Positions 1 to 11,800 of a stretch of DNA of 64,000 nucleotides are shown here, piece after piece. Source of the DNA: Lumbricus terrestris (Eukaryota > Annelida > Clitellata > Crassiclitellata > Lumbricidae); assembly GCA_949752735.1 (NCBI GenBank), contig OX457042.1, positions 57,584,156 to 57,648,155 of the forward strand. The letters are read 5' to 3'. The position numbers were made by a program, and so were the translations under genes. Under the pieces are notes generated by a model. It was given only the letters and a program-made list of their open reading frames with translations, ran no database searches and was not told where the DNA came from. How positions within the stretch are numbered: the first letter of the stretch is position 1; each line of letters opens with the position of its first letter.

Positions 1-99
1 CCGCAAAACCTGTTACAAAATAAGTTTAAATTAATAGGGGGCAAGTCCCTCCTGTCCTCTGAAAAATCAAGCCTATGTGCGGTCGCCCATGATTTTGCA

Positions 100-1060
100 T
101 TACGAAAGCAGGTAAAATAGCCGGTATGGTAAGGTGCCAATTAATGCCGTATGGAAAGGAAACCAACTCCGTAATTTTTTGCTTGAAGACCCGCTGCTGC
201 CATGGACCCCGCAAACTCTAGGGCCGGGCCCGGCCACTTGCATGAGCAAGTGCTTTCTCAAATTTTCAATGGTTTCCCTCCAGTCATGGGTTATCGTGTG
301 CGTTCTCAGATTATAGCCATTTCGACACAACTGGCACTTGTATGGATTTTCAACAGCATGTACATGTATTCTGATGTTCGTTTAGGATCAGCAAATGATT
401 TATGACAAAACTTGCATATGTATGGTTTTTCGCCAGTATGGGTTCTCATAATGTGATTTCAGACAAAAACCATAAGCAAAGGTTTTCTGACAGAGCCGGT
501 GTCGCGTGATATTCTATCCCCGTGAAAGCTATTATGGGGGGATGAACTAATCTATCCCCCCGGATGGAATTAACCGGTCCAGACTATCCGGGGGATAAAC
601 CCTTTTACCCTCTTTTATGAAAAATGCGTACAATTGAAAAAATTATGCTCTAATCAAAATTTAAAGTGACTCTAATTGTTTAAAGTGTCCTAAGCGATGT
701 TCAGAGAAAGCCAACTCGAATTTATTTAATGACTATGAGTGTTCTTAAGTGTTTTAAATGTTCTAAGTGTTCTAAAACCAGAGCATAAAAATTATCTAGT
801 AGGAATAAACATATCTGTTAGTGTCATTGTTCAAAACCATGCAGATGAAAATTAATTTGCAAAAATAAATACACGCGGATGTGGTGTTTTACTTTTCTTC
901 ATTTGAGGGATACGATTAATACGGGGTATACTCAATTTCGTGACACCGGCACCTAAAAGGTTTCTCTCCAGAATGAGTTCTCGTGTGGTTCTTCAAGGTA
1001 CTGTCATCAATAAACGATTTCTGATACAGCTGGCACATGTATGGTTTTCCGCCAGAGAGT
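100..1060 (-). pseudogene. C2H2 zinc-finger gene remnant, split by a MITE
   Basis: The minus strand reads as a run of degenerate C2H2 fingers. At about 1055-960 there is a finger with the linker pattern GKPY..., a His-x3-His end (KNHTRTH) and a following HSGEKP linker, but its second Cys is Tyr. The next finger (KPFRC...) is interrupted by a MITE at 500-945 and resumes as LCQKTFAYGF. A frameshift then precedes a classical RTHTGEKPY linker and finger near 465-400, and a further finger (CQLCRNGYNLRTHTITH) lies near 335-285. C2H2 arrays normally bind DNA. This copy has lost Cys residues, has a frameshift and carries an insertion, so it is not functional. Copy B of the duplication does not retain it. 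Confidence 0.75.
500..945. mobile_element. MITE-like TIR element in a zinc-finger codon
   Basis: The ends are inverted (TGTCGCGTGA... and ...TTCGTGACA) and each is flanked by CCGG, at 496-499 and 946-949. Removing the element and one CCGG restores a Cys-x2-Cys finger, which supports a 4-bp target duplication. The interior is AT-rich with G/C-run motifs near both ends and has no coding capacity. The family is not recognised. Confidence 0.65.
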
Positions 1061-1795
1061 GGGGCCTATTGGTTCCCATTTGCGCTGTTTAATTACAACC
1101 TTGACCAACATGTTTTTTATATAACTGTGGCTTTTCACTATTAGGAGATCTCGTCAATTGACAACAGTACTGTGAACAAATGTTGTATAGCATAAGTGGC
1201 ACCGGTATGGTCTTTCCTCAGTTGGGAAAGTCGTGCTTAGGACACATACACAAACTTGTCAGGCGACGAATAGTTGCTAAGCAAAAACTCTCTTGCACAG
1301 AATTTCGGGGTCAATTTGTCATTGAAACATTCGCCATTGATAAAGTCATTTACTTATAACGAATTAACAGAGTTCAAAATGTTATAAACTATACGGTTAA
1401 AATGAAAACTGTTGTGTGCTGTTGTTAGCCTCGAAATCAGTCAACCCTAATAGAACATTGCGCATTGGAAACGGTGCTTATCAAACAGTTTACAAACACT
1501 TTCTGAGACACACAATAAGGATCATTATTGAAAAGTTCCTCAGCGTAGGTTATCAAACGGCTTTTAAGTGCATTGTGCGAGTGTCCAGAAATTCAGTATG
1601 AATATGATAAAATTACAATATAGCCTAATAATTTTTTTCAAATCCTTGATCCTGCACATCATTATAGCAGAATATATCCTATTAACACAAATAAATCATA
1701 AGCTGCATAATAGTTCATTCGAATAAAAAGAAGTTTTCAAGAGTTCGCTATTTCTTTTTCAAGAGTTATAAGCTCAATGTTTCTAAGCAGCTCCA
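1061..1795. other. Non-coding flank; start of the duplicated unit
   Basis: I see no gene here. From about 1225 onward the sequence is clearly homologous to 48553 onward, so the duplication breakpoint lies at or just left of this point. Two pre-insertion sites fall in this stretch: the site of fold-back element 46861-48552 (around 1225-1233) and the site of Helitron 48675-49829 (junction 1363/1364). Confidence 0.7.
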
Positions 1796-2380
1796 TCTAT
1801 ATCTATAAGAAAGGATGTGCCTATATTTATTTGGCCCCGATGCACGCTCACAGTTTTACAGCTACTGACCTGAAACATTGCATATAGATAAACGTTCACC
1901 AAAACCATCCAAGTACGCTATTTTAAGTTTCTTATTCACTTTAGATTTCGAAAAACAGACATTTTAAATTTCGCTGTGTTAATGTATGCGCCTACCGCTG
2001 CAAAGCCTGCAATTGCTTCGCCGTATTTCAATAGTTTTCAGTAACGGCCTGTTGCCGTTGACGTCATATTTTGACGTCATTTTTTGCCAAGCTTAATTAG
2101 CATGAAAATTATACGCTGTCGTACAGCCCTGTGAAAAGATACATGCCATCGGCCAAGGAGTATAACCTTACACCTCGGCCCGCAGGGCCGAGGTGTGTGG
2201 AGGGCGTGGGGGTGGCGGGTGGGAATGAAATTTTCCCGAAAACTCAAATTTCACGGGTGGCGTACAAGTGGAGGTCGGAGTGTTGTGGAGTGCAGTGGGG
2301 TGGTTGTGGAGTGCAGTGGGTCGTGGCCGGGAGCGGGTCGAATCCTAAATTTCCCGGGCAACGCCGGGTACCCCAGCTAG
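1796..2380 (+). mobile_element. Non-autonomous Helitron H1 (585 bp)
   Basis: It starts TCTATATCTATAAG and ends with a GC hairpin (CCCGG / CCGGG arms), a short spacer and CTAG, inserted between A and T. This is the hallmark Helitron structure: 5' TC, 3' hairpin plus CTRR, AT target, no TSD. The homologous position in the duplicate (50257/50258) reads AGCTCCA directly followed by TTGACCTATAAG, the exact unoccupied site. No Rep/helicase ORF is present. It lies immediately downstream of the channel copy A stop codon. Confidence 0.88.
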
Positions 2381-2431
2381 TTGATCTATAAGAATGAAAC
2401 TCGCATCTAGTATGCTTTATGAAACATGGCT

Positions 2432-2886
2432 TCAACGGCGTTGCATCCTAGCGTATCTTGCAGCTGTGATAAGTGAATTGAATAGTTCGATGACGAACTG
2501 AGACACTTCGGCAATTGTAAGCAGCGTGCCTCCAAGAATCAATCCCAAAGCACCGCCAACGTCGCAGACCAGTGTAAGGAAATTGTATGCTGGACTTGTT
2601 TGGATGTCGACGTAGTTCAAGTCAGTGTAGAAGATATCCAGGTAGACGAGTTCCTTGCTCAGTTTCGACATCGTCAGATTCCGTCCCTTGAACTGAGTCT
2701 TCTGCGACATGTAATTGAGGAAATGCTCTGACAGAGGACTTGTAGAGATTGAATGTGGATAAGTGGCTATATGACACTGAAGAGGACAATCACAATCTCG
2801 AAAGGCACCGGAAGAAATAAACCGTCTCACCACTTTCGATACGCAGGTGTAGTACTGTTCCATGGAGCATATCTGCTTTCCGGAAA
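2432..2886 (-). CDS. Copy A exon 7 (Cys-rich end, TM2, C-terminus)
   Basis: The acceptor is GATCAG before TTTCCGG, and the split codon g|tt joins exon 6. It encodes [18 protein letters not shown], the YPHSIS motif, then TM2 ([20 protein letters not shown]) and a short basic tail ending RMQRR. The TM2 filter position is G-G-T instead of G-x-S. The downstream flank is the Helitron at 1796-2380. Confidence 0.93.
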
Positions 2887-5800
2887 CTGATCGAACAGAA
2901 AAATATTCATAAAGATTTAACCCAAAAACCGCAGTACGGTACTACCTTATTGATTCAGCAGCTGTCAACGCATGTAAAAATTCTTCTTTTATTAAATGGT
3001 TTCCTCTATTACAGGTCGATTTCTGTATTGAGACAACGAGAAAGTGTTTTGAAGTTGTTCGTAATAGTTTCAACGTGAAACATTCAAAAATTGGAATTTT
3101 TTGTGGTTCTTTGAAGAATTCGTAATCCATTTAATGGCATGAGCTAACCAGATCAACGAGAATAACAGACTATTTCCTGAATAAGCGCAACAGTAAGCTT
3201 ATAACACCTGTTTTTCAGCAATGAATGGCATGCCGTTCTTCTACCAAAAATCTGCTTAATTAATTGGCCTACAAGAATTGTTCTTCTGCACCTTATAATC
3301 CCTAAAATAGGCCTTCAGAGCAGACTTTGAGTTGCCTCAGTGATTTGTCTACGTATATGCATCAGCAAAGGTTCCTCCATGATAGGTATGCCTTGTTACA
3401 ATTTACTTACTTGATATGTTTCGACCTGTGTTGGTCACTCGGACCATTCGATCTCTGCGCTCTTTGGAAATGAAGTGCTCTAAGTCTCGTTTGCTCATAC
3501 CTCTATCGCAAAAACGATAACCTAGCGTTTAAATAATTTCTATTTGGCCTCCACCACTTACTGACTTGCTGTTATTCCAAGTTGACCCTTGGTAGCGGAC
3601 ATTCGGCCTCTTATCTCGTGTTTTACCGTTAGACGCGCGTGCCAATACAATGTAGGCTAAATGAGTCCTGTTTCGGCGAACAAATTAGGCCTAATGATGA
3701 ATCACCACTGAAAGAAAAATTTACCCATCGGCGCAAATTAGGGCTGCCAACCTTTGATCTTGCCATCTCGGGACGTCGCAGTCACTGGATATTATATTTA
3801 TGCCGGTTGATGTCCACATATAATGCATAGGCACAAAGTCATGGAAATCAGCACGTCATCTCTCAAAAAGCATTGTAACGGACTACATGGGATACAATAT
3901 GCTACTGAGTGTCAGTGATATGTAAAGTTTTAAGAACTTGAACCCGACACTGTCCAACATAATAGAGCGCAGAACTTAAAATCATCACACAACTTGCCGA
4001 GTTCTGTGTATAGAATAACAACAGTTTTGCAAGTGCATCTCTGCCATAAATTCCGGGACAATTTGAGATCAATCCGGGACACTGGACGCACAGGACTGAT
4101 TCCGGGACTGTCCCGGCGAATCCGGGACGGTTGGCAGCCCTAGCGCAAATTAACGTAAAGTCTGTGAAACATCTGTATGTAGTCGTAGCCTACCTTCCAT
4201 CTGATTCGGCAGGCATTTACAAAAGGAAAATATAAAATTGTCCAGGCACTGCATCATGCACTTCTGGTTCGAGTAGTTTTGCCCAGTGCGACAATCACCA
4301 TACGGTGAAGGCAACATAGATAGCTACAAATAGCGAATTATTTTAAAGTGATATGCATCGTTATGCTATTGAATCGAAAAGAATCTTCAGCCAAATCGAT
4401 AAACATCTTCAAAGTAGTATGAAAACAATGCAAATGCAGATAAAAATATTTACAGACCAGCATGGTCCGCAATAAAGGCTTAGGCTGAATATTCTTCTTC
4501 AAGAACAAAGTTAACAGTGATTCAATTAGAATAACCTACTACATGACCAATCATTGTGACCTGGTGAATCAGGTATAATAACGGCTTTTCAAATACCTTG
4601 CACACCTAAACAATACGGTACATGTATGCGTCTTAGCCTACCTCTTTCATTACTGTCGCTACAATACAATTAGTGAATTTCTAAGTTACTCCATATAGGC
4701 CTATGACTATAATTAGGTTCTATATTGCTTAATTGAACTCTCATGCCTTATTGCCTACTAAATTCTAAAAATTCTGGTATGACGTAGGCTATTAATTACG
4801 CCTGCAATGTTATTTCCTCTTTGATGGAACACTGTAGGGAGTGTAGGCCTATTCGCCATCACCACATTAAATCTGTATGTAAACTACACTATGTAGGTTC
4901 TTGCTAAGCGAGAATTCGTCCCTGCTGGATTGCTTAGCTTAGTCTGTTGCTCACTACTGATTAGACAACACCATCGATCGATGTCATGGCCACGATTCTT
5001 TCCTTCTATGGCAGTTGTTTGCTTATTCTGAGTGGCATGCACCAAGTGTTGTCTGCTATGTATTATTTTGGGGAATAAAAATTATAATTATTTATTATCG
5101 ACCAACGCAATTTTTTTTATTCATAACGTTTGACTTACGTTTCTCAGTGAAAATGAGACTGATGTTGAAACCCCGGTTCCAACTCTGAATCCTAGATCCT
5201 GCACAATTGGCTCATCGTATGGATCATGCAGAACTACCTACAATGAGCCAGCTTGTTAAATTTTGCTGTGTCAAAGTCTCATCAATACTGCAGAGAAGTT
5301 ATTTGTAGGTCTAACTTTCTCTTTCTTTCTCCTCCGTCAATTGTTCACCGACGATGAGGCTCTAACAAAACTTCTCCATTTCGGCCGGTCTCTTGCGAGT
5401 TCTATTGCCTTTCTTAGGCCTAACTATGATGATAAATAATATTTTTTTTATTACTTACACACATTATTTAAGACTTCAATAAATGCTCTTCCCATATGTT
5501 TAAAAAATTGAATCCTTATCTAGGTCAACATGCACTTCTCTTGGAATCTAAACAGAAGAAAAGCACAATCTTCGGTAGCATGGGCATCTTGAAGCACTAT
5601 CCCATAATTAGGTCAATATTCAAATTTTGCACAAGAAATCTAGGGCTGCCAACTCTTGATTTTGTCATTACGGGACGCCTGCAGTCACTAGACATTTATA
5701 CCAATTTACACTGTCTACATAGGCCTGTATTGCGTACAGGCTTGGAAATCAGCACGTAATATCTCAAAAAGCATTAGAATGGACTAACAGTAGGCCTACA

Positions 5801-8800
5801 TAGGACACAATATGCTAATGAGTGTCAGTGGTTTGTACAGTTTTCAAGACTCAAACCCAACGCTGTCCAGCATTCGATATTCAGCCAACAACGATAGGTT
5901 TAATAGAGCGCAGAACGCAAACTCATTACACAACTTGTCGAGTTTAGTGTGCAAAGGAACAACTCTTTGTTAAGTGCATCTTTAGCCTACCACAAATTCC
6001 GGGACAATTTGAGATCAATCCGGGACACGGGGCGCACAGGGCCGATTCCGGGACTGTCCCGGCGAATCCGGGACGGTTGGCAGCCCTAAAGAAATCAAAC
6101 AGTTCTGTCTAAATTAGCCACTATTTAGTGAGTCGATAATAACACTGTGGAATTGACGTCGTTCGAAAAGTTTTGACAGACAATTTAGTCAAGGCGGATT
6201 TGTTTAAACAGGCAAAACAATATCCCGCCTTTGTGATGTTGGGAGGTGACTGTCACGCAGCGAGGAACATTATTGAGCACTCACGGGTCTCGCAGTCGGT
6301 TCCCAAGGCATGTACAGTTTAATCTAGAATCTTTGATCCTACTTCCATCTAAGGTAACATAATTTCATCAATTCAACTTCCATTTAGCCCAGAAATTTCT
6401 TTATCAATCCAGCTTCTATTTATAGATGAATTTTTCAAGTCTAACCCACTTATATTTAGACAAATCCATCACATCAACTTCTATTGAAGAAAATACTTTG
6501 TTTCCAGTGAAAAGAACAGCTAACGTTAAATGGACACATTGAAGGCTATGCGCCAGATGAAAAGCAAGTAATTATCAACGATAGACGGAGGCCTACCTTG
6601 AATCCAACAGCTGGAGACATGACTACCCAGGCATCAGACTGATTGACCCACAGCACAAGACGAAGTCCATGATTGGCTCCAGGCTGAGTTGTCACGTAAT
6701 TCGCCATCACTTAAATATTATTGCGAGATTATCATAGCAAGCTTGTCGAATGAATTGCACATCTTAAAGCAATGTATTAACAAGGTTTCGTAGCTATGGA
6801 CGAGAAAATGTGACAAAACTGAGCAATTCAATTGATGTTATACCGACACATTGTTAATGAAAATCTGTAAAATAACTTTTTTATGCTTTCAAATTCCAGC
6901 CATAACGCTGGAAAGACAAGCAGCTTCGAAAACTACTAACGCTCCATAAAACATTTCAGAGTCTTCATCCAAATAGGTGAGTGACACCTGATGAGTTGAC
7001 TTTAAGGAAGCAATTATATACAAACGTGTAATTTCGTAAACTATTCATCAGGCTACGAGAAGAATGAAATACCACATATTAAAGGACTACAGCTGACTGT
7101 GATATTCGCCTTTTTGTGATCCAGTCGCTGAGCACACAGTGCGTTGTTAAAGTTGAGTTGAATAGAGTAATCAGAAAGTAAGAAATTTGCCTTTAATTAT
7201 TATTCGATCTACCGGTGTTTATTAATTTCAGCAATATTTCTCGCTAATCGTTAATGCGCTAATCTCTAATAAGCTAACATATTAATTTTACCGAAACAAT
7301 TCCATTACCTGGGTTGAACGATGCGCAATATCCGAAAGCGGTCGTTATCTGTTTCATCGCATAACTTGAATGGCAAGGTTGATTCCCGAACGTACACTGA
7401 AATAATAATGTAATTCACTTGAAAAATAGGCTTACTATCTTGAAGAGGAACTTGGCTGTAAAAAATGTTCTGGTAAACCTTCGTCTTCATTCTCCTGCTT
7501 GGGTAGAATGTGATATCAATGGTAGTTTCTTAATACTAAAAGGCAATGGATGTAGGATTCTAAGATTGTAGGTAGCAAACCCAAAGTTGTGTAGTTTCTT
7601 AACACTAAAAGCAATGGATGTAGCCTACGATTCTAAGATTGTAGGTAGGCCTACACAAAGTTGTGCAAGACTGATTGAAGTAATAAACGAAAATTGATGG
7701 AATGATTATAATAATTATAGAACTACAGATTGCGACCTAAAAAATACCCCATTACGAAAATCGCGATTTCTCCAAAACCGCTGAATATTTTGTTATAAAA
7801 CATCGCCAGTCTATTTGACACATAGCTATCTACAACTTGGCTAAATCTAATGATATTCGATTCATGAACACCAAAATGGTGCAACCCTGAGGTGAAACAA
7901 TGTTATTTTCGTTTCAACAGACATTTAGTGACAGTAATAACAGCAATAAGTAGCCTAACAAAGTAACGACGCAAACAGAAATGCAACAAAGTTCAAGGTT
8001 ACTTTTTGTTATTGACAAGATTAGGGGAAACTGTTAAGTTTTGCGCAATGGATGTTCGAAGTGAACACCGTTTGCTTTTAGGCAAGCTTGCAGACGTTTT
8101 CGAAAGCCCAGAACAGTCTTCTGAATGGCCTCAATTGACAAAAGTCATTCCAGATGATTTGTAGCGTATTTTTCAGTTCAGAAAATGCTCTTTGGTTTTG
8201 TGGTAAGTTTGCTGTAAGTCTCAAGCATTGCACCCCAGACAGCATAGTCGAGTGGGTTCATATCTGGGGAATTTGGAGGCCACGAATTTTTGTCGATGAA
8301 GTCAAGACAGTGACTTGTTAACCAATCTTGGGCCAGCTTGGCGCCGTGAGCGGGCGCTCCATCTTGCTGAAAAGTGAACTAATTTTCCAAGACATTGTGA
8401 TAGTCATCAACAAGCTTAGGCAAAGATTCTCCAGGTAGTACTTAGCATTTACTCTGTAAGCGTCCTTTACCCTCATAGCTGACTCCTGCAGAAACCATGA
8501 TGTGAGGAGAGAACTTGGCTCTCTAGACCAACAGACGCTTGGATGGATATCGGCTTTTTCTTCTTCGCCCAGACGCCGTTGTTTTGATTATTAATGGGGG
8601 GTTGATGAAAAAGATCTTTTCATCGGTGAAGAACACGGTCCGCAAAGCGGAAATGACGTAATTATGGCACACAGCAGGCTACTTTATGCAAAAATATGAT
8701 TTCCTATTTCATGAATGCCTTGTTCAGTTGAAAAAATGCACTTCTTGCTTCTGCCTGATATCATGATCACAAATATAAAAATACTGACATAAAACTTTCA

Positions 8801-11800
8801 GATAGGCTAATATGTAAAAATATGTTACGAATAAGAATAAAAATATTTTAAACAAAATATTCAGCGGTTTTCGAGAAATCGAAATTTTCGTAATTTTTTT
8901 GGACCGCACCCTGTTGATGTGTTACCCGGTGTAGGGCTAAAGGTTTCGAATAACCCCCGGTTTCAGATTACCCCCCGGACACTAGATTTGCATCAATCAT
9001 TGCATTTATTGCGCAAAAAATCAGAAAAACTACCCCGCTTCTTGTTTTGGTCTAAAGATTTTCATCCGTCATCCTACTTCGTGGTTTGTTATCAATATTT
9101 TGATCTGAACAAATAATGGCCTCGAAGCCATTTCTCCATGTAACTTCAGCGGCGATTAGTTTTTAGTTACAGATGAAAATATTGATAACAAACCACGAAG
9201 TGGGATGACAGATGAAAATCTTCAAATCAAAACAAGAAGCGGGATGATTTTTCCGATATTTTTAGTGCAATAAATGCGATGATTGATGCAATTTACAGTT
9301 TGCAGAGGGTAATGTTCAGGAGGGGGTAGTTTGAAACTTTTACACCGGTGTGAATGGCTTGTGAATGGCTTCGAGGCTGTTATTTTTTTAGATAAAAAAA
9401 TTGATAACATACCACGAAGTAGGATGAGGGATGAAAATCTTCAGACCAAAACAAGAAGCGGGATGATTTTTCTGATTTTTTAGTGCAATAAATGCGATGA
9501 TTGATGCAAATCTATTTTCCGGTGGGTAATCTGAAACCGGTTTCAAGTTAGCGGGGGGGCTAATGTTCAGGAGGGGGTAATTTGAAACCGTTACACCGGC
9601 ATTGCCCGGAAAATTTATATCTACAGGAATCCTTTATTACACTTAAGCAGTGCTTCTTAACCAGTGTTCGACGGAACCCCTGGGGTTCGATGCGCCAGTG
9701 CAAGGGGTTCGACAGAGGTCCTCTTAAATATATACATACTAGATGTGTTTCCCGGCGTTGCCCGGGAAATGTAGGGTTTTAAACACTACTCCACTGTGGT
9801 ACCCGTCGTTGACCGCTAAATTTCGGGCTTTCGCCAACCCTCCACCACACCCCGCATCCCCAAAGCGCCGAACATGACCCGCCCCTGCGGGTCGGGAATG
9901 TGTGCTGACTGTGTATTAATCCAATTATTGCAGGTTGTCTGTTCTGTTAGTATAGTTAATATTTCTGTGACCTGCGTTCTTGAGAATATTATGGTTTCAG
10001 CCACATAATTGTAAACTGCAACCGGTTTCGGTTTGTCAAGCGGATTTTTACGGAAATTATTATTGAGCAAGAAAGACGTCTTGCGCACGGTTGACTCTTT
10101 ACTCTGCGGCAGCGCTATCGTGGGCGATTAAATGGTGCGCGGAGTATTGATCATTCATACATACATACAAACATACATAGCATAAAGTTGTATTTTAAAC
10201 GTCACAATTTTCTTTTAATATAAGATAATGGCATTTGATGTTATGACGTTTAAAACACAATTTCACGTACATACATACATACATACATACATACATACAT
10301 ACATACATACATTCATACATACATACATACAAACATACATACATACATACATACATACATACATACATACATACATACATACATACATACATACATACAT
10401 ACATACATACATACATACATACATACATACATACATACATACATACATACATACATACATACATACATACATACATACATACATACATACATACATACAT
10501 ACAGACAGACATACATGCATATACATAGATACATAAAATGTCATTCATACATACATACATAGCATAAAGTTGTATTTTAAACGTCACAATTTTCTTATGA
10601 TATAAGATAATGACGTTTGACGTATGACGTTTAAAACACAATTTCACGTACATACATACATACATACATACATACATAGTTTGCACGCATAAGCGCATAT
10701 ATTGTAGCCATTAGCTGTCTACGGCCCTTCTTCTCTTCCGTACTCTATCTTACTTGGGCACGTGGGTGTAGAAGGATGGGCGTTGCCTATATAAAGTCTG
10801 ACTTCAGGGGGCGTCTCTCTCTCTTGAGCTGAAGCAGTTGTGGTGTGTGGAGCGTGGTTGGTGTCTCTCGTTGAGCGTGTTCTTGCTGGGCGTTTCCTTC
10901 GTTGTTATGCGAGTTGACCTGCGGGTTCGTCTTCTACGTCGCCATCTTCACCCCGTTGGTGGTCTGGCCGTTCATCCGTCTTCCTTGGCTCCGTTAGCCG
11001 TTGTCTGCTGTGCTGTCGTCCGTTCTGAGTCCTCTGGTCTGTTCGACTTCGTATCTACTAGACGGTAACGTTGTTAATTTCGCTGTAAATATTGCTCTAT
11101 TGAATAAATCGATGTTCTTTTATCAAAGTGGGACCTTAGTTTTCTAATCATCCCCGTAGACGGCCCTATGAACTCAACAAATGGGGGCCCTCCGTTCTTT
11201 TGCTCGTTTTGGGCGTTTTTGTAATTCTCCTATTGCGTAGTTCCGTTGGAAAATTTCGGATATTTGGGTCCGTGTGGTTCTTGGAATTTTGAGAGAATTT
11301 GCCGTTATTTGTCGGTAATTTTGCGGAGTCGCATTTCGTTTTGTGGGGGCCTGGGCTATTATTCTGTTTGAAGGCAGAAATTTTGTGCGTTTTCGCAGTT
11401 GCGACGGTTTTGAAGTGGACTGTCGTTAGTGGTGTGAATTTGGGAGAATTTTGGGTCTCCGTGGTCTGCACAGTTAGACTATTATGGCGTCTACCGCAGA
11501 AGGTACTTTTCTTGAATGGGACGAGATAGTGGAGTTGTCGCTGGACGATTTGAGGCAATATTGTGCGACGTTGGGTGAGGACGTTAAAGGTTTAACGAAA
11601 CCTCAATTACAGAAGTTGGCCAGAAAAGCGTTGTCGCCTAAACAAGGAAGTGAGGAGTGGAAACTTCGGGCACAAGCTAAGAGAGAGGCAGTCGAATTGG
11701 AGCGCTTGAAATTCAAGGAGGACCGAGACTTTGAGTGGGAAGTAGAGAAGGAGAAAATGAGAATGGCAGCTGAGGCTGAGGAGAAGAAAATGAAGATGGA

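Noticed and set aside
10195..10698. Long MYVC / HTYI open frames in ACAT and GTAT arrays (also 17023-17418, 24689-25404, 25755-26392, 56246-57469)
   Set aside because: A four-base repeat read in three frames gives endless stop-free Tyr/Met/Val/Cys or His/Thr/Tyr/Ile peptides; no conservation or gene structure.
10838..11068. 76-aa frame in both LTRs (also 15931-16161)
   Set aside because: It lies within the LTR between the TATA box and the AATAAA signal and is identical in both copies; no known LTR protein pattern.
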